Shown piece after piece: positions 18,874 to 27,214 of a DNA stretch of 27,214 nt. The stretch is from assembly GCA_943704525.1 (NCBI GenBank), contig CALSCQ010002321.1:1-27214 (forward strand). Direction: 5' to 3'. A model generated the notes under the pieces. The model worked only from the letters and a program-made list of their open reading frames with translations, did no database searches and was not told the origin of the DNA. Within the stretch, counting starts at the first letter, position 1. Each line of letters opens with the position of its first letter. This DNA comes from Pigoraptor vietnamica (lineage: Eukaryota; Opisthokonta; Filasterea). The translations under genes and the position numbers were made by a program.

Positions 18874-21800
18874 ATGAGCTCCGCCGAAGGCTCATCCCGC
18901 TGGCGTCGGCGGACCAAAGCCGCTGTGACGAGCACGGAAGGCGCACACGAGAACATTGCGCTGGGGAACTTGCGTCCCGGTTCGCCCGAATCGGACGTTG
19001 ACGATGGCAAACGGCGCGTGGGGTGGTGGCGGACACAGTGGGGCCACCTTCGGCCGTACGTTCGCTGGTGGAGCGTGCTGATTGTCCTCATCCTACTCGG
19101 GTGCCTCGCGTTGTTGCCGTACGTCGTCTACCGCGAGGCCACACACAAAGAACAGGATGTGCTCGAGAACAGGTTTCTCGAGACGGCGATTGCCGAGCAG
19201 CGGAATATCGGCTTCATGATTGATCGCACGCTGCGGACGGCGGTGAACCTGCGCATCCCGCTTTACCTCGAAGGACGGGACGGCCTCTCGTACAAAGATT
19301 TTATGGCGTCGTGCGACCTCTTGTCGCGCCCCGAGTCGCTCGCCGTGTTGATTTGGAACGCTTTTGTCCGCGGCGAGGAGAGGGACGCGTTTGAGGCAAA
19401 CATACGTCGCCTCAACAACGGCACCGCCGCCTACGCCCATTTTGAGATTCTCGAGCTCGTCAAGAACGGCCTGTCGAGCCTCAACCCCGCGCTTGTTGCG
19501 AACACGACGCGCGCGGCGAATAGGACAGCGTACATCCCGCTTATGTACATGTGGACCGCGCCTTCCATCCGCGCCAACAGCCGCATCGGGATAGATCTTA
19601 TGACCTCGCAGCTGCACGGGAACGTGTCCGGGCCGATTCTCAGCGGCGACGCCTACATTCTGACGACCGTCGTGTATCCCCTCGACCGCCTGAAGAAGAG
19701 CATCTACATTTTCACGCCGACGTACGAGGGTGTGGGTGTGCCGGACACGCCCACGGAGCGCTGGAACAAGGCGACGGGGCTCCTCGCGACGATCGCGGGC
19801 ATGTCGGCCATGGTGGAGGAGGCGCGCGCGTACGTAAACTCGCTCCACGTGTACATATTCGAAGAGGACGGCAAGGGGCTCATGTACGCCGAGAATGGCC
19901 TGCCACTTTTCAGCAGTTCCGCCGCCGTGCCGCGCTCGCACGGACTGCGCATAGAGCTGCCCATGCCAATGGCGAACCGCGTGCTGACGTTCGTTGCGGT
20001 CCCGACGGACGAGCTTGTGGACATGTCGACGACGATCGGGCCGCCGGTGTTTGCGGCCGTGACGGCGATCGCCGTGGCGATTGTGCTCGTGATCGCCGTC
20101 TTTGCGATTCGCAAGATTATCCGGACGCAGCGGAAGGTGTCCTTGTCGGAGGAGCGGCGACACCTCGTCAACCAGATGATCGGTACGTGTGCGTGCGTGC
20201 GCGTGCGCGTGCATTTAGTGGCGTGTTGTACGCTGTGAGTGTGGTGAAGGTGCCCCGCATCTGATGTGCGCTCCTTTCCTCCGCCTCAACAGGTTACGTC
20301 AACCACGAGGTAAGCGAGAGAATGCAGCCCCTGCGCCCGAACGATGTTGTGTGGGTTGTCGCTGCTCTGTACTTCCGCTGACGCAACAACATGGCTCCCT
20401 CCCTTCAGATTCGCAATCCCTTGAACGGGATAACGGGCCTCGTCGAACACGCGATCGAGTCGGCCGACAAGCTGCTTCGCGACGTACCCAGCGAGAAGGA
20501 AGCGCTCGCCGCGTCCCTGCGTTCGGACCTCAAGGACACGTCCAACATGTGCGACCTCATGCGGTGCGTCGTTTTCACTTGCTGTGTTCGCTGCTCTTTC
20601 TGTTTGCTGAGATTCAGCACGATCGCATCGTTGTGGGTGGCTGACGCGCGGGCTCGTGTTTTGCTGTGCTTCGTGCGCGCAGGCACATTATCGACGACGT
20701 CCTTGACATCCGGTGCCTCGACGAAGGCCGCCTCCGCATCATCCAAGCGCCCGCGTGCGTGCAACGCATCCTTTCGGAAGTTGCGGCCATTGTTCAGCCC
20801 AAGCTGAGCGAGAAGGCGGGCATGTCCCTCTCCGTCGCCGAGTTTGAGGGCGAGCCAATCGTCATTTGCGATGCGGTGCGGTGCAAGCAGGTCTTGGTCA
20901 ACTTTATAGTCAACAGCATCAAGTACAGCGACCGCGGCACAATCTTCGTCCGCGCGGAGGTCAGGGGAGACCCTCCGTCCCGCGTCCTCCACTTTTCGGT
21001 GACGGACAGCGGCAAGGGTGCGTGTTGCGTCTGTGCGGGCTAGCGTCCCATTCCCTTTGAGTCTGTGCCGGGCCTGGCCTCTGCTATTGTCGCCTCTCCC
21101 ATGGTATTTGTGTCTCATTCGTGTTCTCATCTGTGCCCTCGCTCCACTCCAGGCATCGAGGACTGCAACAAGGGCCTCGTCTTTCGCCCGTTCATGCAGC
21201 TCAACGGCGCCGTGCGGCACCAGGGAGTCGGCCTCGGGCTGTACCTCTGTTCGCTGCTCGCCAAGCGAATGCTCGGCAACATTGGCTTCGAGAGCAAGGC
21301 GGGCGTTGGGAGCACATTTTGGTTCGAGGTGCCCTACACCGTCCTCGGGGCGACGCCAGCCACCGAGAGCCTCGTTTCGTCGGATTTGATGAGCGGCGAC
21401 ATGCAGTGCGTTGTCGTGGACGCAGGGGACGACCGGAGCGCGAGTGACGCGGGAAGCGCCGCCGGGAGCGCGCACTCCCACGCGAAGGAGATTACGGCGG
21501 GCGCTGCGATGATGCCTTCACTGGCCGCTCGCAGCGATGCACTAGTCGAGGCGAGTTCGGGACCCGCGCCAGAGGTGCGTGTGTGTGTGAGATATTCCTC
21601 TGTGTGGTGTTTGTGTGACGTATCTGTCTCTTTTGTGTGTGTGTTTGTGTAAAGTATCTGTTTAAAAGCGATTCGCTATTATGAGGGACACCTCTTCCCC
21701 ATCTTATTAGCTCGTGGTTCCTCAGACTTCGGTGGAGTTTGCCCGCACCCTTCGTCACCTCGTGTGCGACGATGGACGCATCAATCGCGTCGTGTTGCGC

Positions 21801-22243
21801 CGATACATCGAGGCGGTTGACGCGGGCTGCGTCGTCGACGAGGCCGAGAACGGGCTCGTGGCGTGCGAACTTGCGGCCGCCAACGACTACGACATTATCT
21901 GGATGGACGTTAAGATGCCCGTCATGGACGGAATGGGTGAGTGTGGTGCATGCTATGTGTTTCGGTCTCGGTGTCGTCTTTAGTGTGCGAACGGAAGGTC
22001 GTTGTGTGTTGAGCGTGAGTGGAGGGTAACGAAAAAGTCTGAAATAATCCTCTTTGCGCAGAGGCAACGCAACGCATCCAGGCCGGTCCGCGGAACAATA
22101 CAACGGCGGTGGTTGGTGTTACTGGTGACGTAACGGCCGGGGAAGTCGCAAACTACCGTGACGTCGGAATGTTCAGCGTGCTGAGCAAGCCTGTGTCGCG
22201 CAAGTTGGTTGCAGAAGCGATTGCAAAGGTTCGCGACGGCTGA
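18874..22243 (+). CDS. CHASE-domain hybrid histidine kinase, copy 2
   Basis: This is the tandem paralogue of the kinase just upstream, with the same design. Seven exons: 18874-20182, 20293-20309, 20409-20563, 20683-21017, 21153-21574, 21711-21936, 22062-22243 (881 aa). Exon 6 could instead start at 21726. All intron phases equal those of copy 1, and exons 2 (17 nt) and 7 (182 nt) have equal length. A longer basic cytosolic N-terminus precedes TM1 (about 66-86). The CHASE domain follows (IWNAFVRGEERDAFE, YIPLMYMWTA, RIGIDLMTS), then TM2 (about 390-412). The H-box is GYVNHEIRNPLNG (His441), the N-box NFIVNSIKYS, G1 DSGKG, the F-box FRPF and G2 HQGVGLGLYL. The receiver has CDDGRINR, D812 (WMDVKMPVMDG), GVTGD and LSKP. 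It looks fully active. The Ser/Ala-rich linker before the receiver differs most from copy 1. The ATG at 18874 is used; the frame is open upstream only to non-ATG codons. Confidence 0.96.
20293..20309 (+). other. 17-nt microexon encoding the phospho-acceptor His (copy 2)
   Basis: This is the exact counterpart of the microexon in copy 1: 17 bases (GTTACGTCAACCACGAG) with the same phases and the same Gly-Tyr-Val-Asn-His-Glu coding. Flanks are CAACAG and GTAAGC. Three synonymous changes separate the two microexons. Confidence 0.92.
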
Positions 22244-23198
22244 GTGAACTGAAGGACGACTCGCCAGCGGCGTGTGCGCGTGCTACTTTTTTTTCCTTTC
22301 TCTTCGGGACTGGTTTTCGAAGAGTTGTATAAAGAAATCTTTTAATGTTAATCTCAAAAACAGTCTAGTTAGAGTTGTGGTATGGTTGAGTATGAATTGG
22401 CTGTCTCTCGTTTCAGTGCTAGCGAACTTGAGCGTACCACGGGGCTACGGGGGTTTGGGACGTCGGCTGACTTAATCGAATTGTCAACGGAACCACACCG
22501 CGGACAGAAGCTAGCATGACGTTTGATGCGGGGGGCCGTGACGAATGATGCGCCCTTTTGTTCCAGTAGCCAGGACAAAGACTACGCCCACTTTTCACGT
22601 GCCGTTCGTTGTCGATTGTGTTTGTGCCAAGCATCCGTAGCGGAATCGCTCGCAAAGTGAGCAAAAAATGACTAACTTGCTGGTGCAGTTTTCGCACCTG
22701 GCGATTCTTTTTGTCATATCATCGTCATTATCCGAATTACGTCATTTCAACTGTCTGTGTCGTCATCGTGACGATAGAATAATCTTCGCAAGCCGAGCAC
22801 TCGCTGCTTCGTGTAACACCCACCCTACACTCGTCTCAGTAGTTTGTGTGTGTACTGTGTGAAACGTAACGGTTTTGTATCGCTGGGGATCGCCCGACGT
22901 ACGCACGTTTTTGTTTGCATTGCTCCACACGCGCAGCGCCCCACACGAGCGCCCAGCGCACACGTGGCGTCTCTTGCAGCGACCGTACCTCGGTGCATGG
23001 GTCCAGCCTGTGTGTGACGCACGTGACCGGGAGAAATCTCCGTTCAGGCACTTGTCCGGTACGCCTGTTTCAAGTTGCATCGCAAAAAAGCGTCTGTGCC
23101 GAGGCGAGAGGGCGATTTTCTCGTGCGTGAGCGTGCGGTGCGTGCGTGCGTGCGCGCGTGTGCGAGAGAGAGAGGGGCCGCGGCCGCCGTCCTTAGGG
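22244..23198 (+). other. Kinase copy 2 3' flank / ATG16 5' flank
   Basis: This 955-bp spacer has no gene that I can support. Its left part (22290-22370) is relatively AT-rich. E-box cores CACGTG lie at 22596-22601 and 23020-23025, and a purine/pyrimidine GTGC and GA repeat block (about 23126-23174) lies just before the ATG16 start. Small open frames here have no family features. Confidence 0.5.
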
Positions 23199-26806
<3,608 letters not shown>

Positions 26807-27050
26807 GACCCCCCTCCATGCGAAGGGGGCTCGAATAACAGTGTTTTTTCTTCTCCCTCCTGTGTGTGTGTTGATTTTCAGTCCGCGATGGCGTCAGTGC
26901 ACGCATTGCGCCCAACATATGGTCGCATGTGACGAAAGGCAACGATTGAATTGTGATACACGCACGCAAGCACGCACACGCACGCACGCAGCGAGCACGC
27001 CCGGGGTTTGCGCAGTGTTGTCATGAGACATGCCGTCCTTCAAAAGGGCC

Positions 27051-27140
27051 TCAGCTGTACGGCTTTGCACCCGGCCGCTCCTTCTCCGACTCCTTTTCCA
27101 CGGCGATCTTTGTGCTGATCTTGTCCCAGTCGACAGACAC
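27051..27140 (-). CDS. 3' terminal exon of an unidentified gene (partial)
   Basis: On the minus strand a CTTTCTTGCCACATGCTCAG acceptor (ends at 27141) precedes 29 codons and a TGA at 27053-27051. The product tail starts VSVDWDKISTKIAVEKESEK and ends Pro-Tyr-Ser. Its G/C-ending codons match the other genes here, whereas the other two frames give low-complexity Arg or Cys-rich strings. The rest of the gene lies beyond the window and I do not recognise the family. It converges on ATG16. Confidence 0.5.
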   Translation of the reverse strand: MSVDWDKISTKIAVEKESEKERPGAKPYS

Positions 27141-27193
27141 CTGAGCATGTGGCAAGAAAGGCGCGTGTGTCACACAAAGGAAGAGGGTGGAGA

Positions 27194-27214
27194 GGGGGGG
27201 GGGGGGGGGGGGGG
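27194..27214. repeat. Poly-G tract at the window edge
   Basis: Twenty-one G run to the end of the window. Read on the minus strand this is a poly-C tract, probably in the intron upstream of the terminal exon at 27140, comparable to the poly-C tract in DCAF1 intron 2. Confidence 0.9.

Overview
The window comes from a nuclear genome of a GC-rich, probably unicellular eukaryote. The evidence is genes cut by many short introns (mostly about 80-230 bp), strong G/C preference at third codon positions, GT/CA/poly-C/poly-G microsatellites in introns, and eukaryote-only proteins (DCAF1, TOM22, ATG16, NDUFB2). The gene mix argues against plants, animals and yeasts: two CHASE-domain hybrid histidine kinases, an ATG16 that has its WD40 domain, and an NDUFB2 of the plant-like short type. 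A protist (for example an amoebozoan- or apusomonad-like lineage) is a reasonable guess, but I cannot name the species.

Layout, left to right: the last exon of a protein ending in a CaaX prenylation box (+, 15-89); TOM22, mitochondrial outer-membrane import receptor (-, 794-1646); an AT-rich divergent promoter; DCAF1, the CUL4-DDB1 substrate receptor (+, 2445-7656); an unidentified coiled-coil plus WD40 protein that I model as one 11-exon gene (+, 7959-13145); NDUFB2, a complex I membrane subunit (-, 13666-14257); two tandem paralogous CHASE hybrid histidine kinases (+, 14899-18040 and 18874-22243); ATG16, of the autophagy conjugation machinery (+, 23199-26806); and the last exon of an unidentified gene (-, 27051-27140). 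I see no transposon, virus-like element, tRNA, rRNA or CRISPR array.

Most genes look like unrelated housekeeping neighbours. TOM22 and NDUFB2 both serve mitochondria, DCAF1 serves ubiquitin ligation and ATG16 serves autophagy. The one evident local system is the kinase pair. Each has a membrane-anchored extracellular CHASE sensor, a histidine kinase core and one receiver domain. The two genes share all six intron positions and phases, including a 17-nt microexon that carries the phospho-accepting histidine. They are therefore products of a local duplication.

Exon boundaries were set by hand from splice signals, reading phase and similarity to remembered family sequences. No alignment or transcript was available. 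The 5' splice sites are mostly GTGNGT, often GTGCGT, and about half of the 3' sites end in GCAG.
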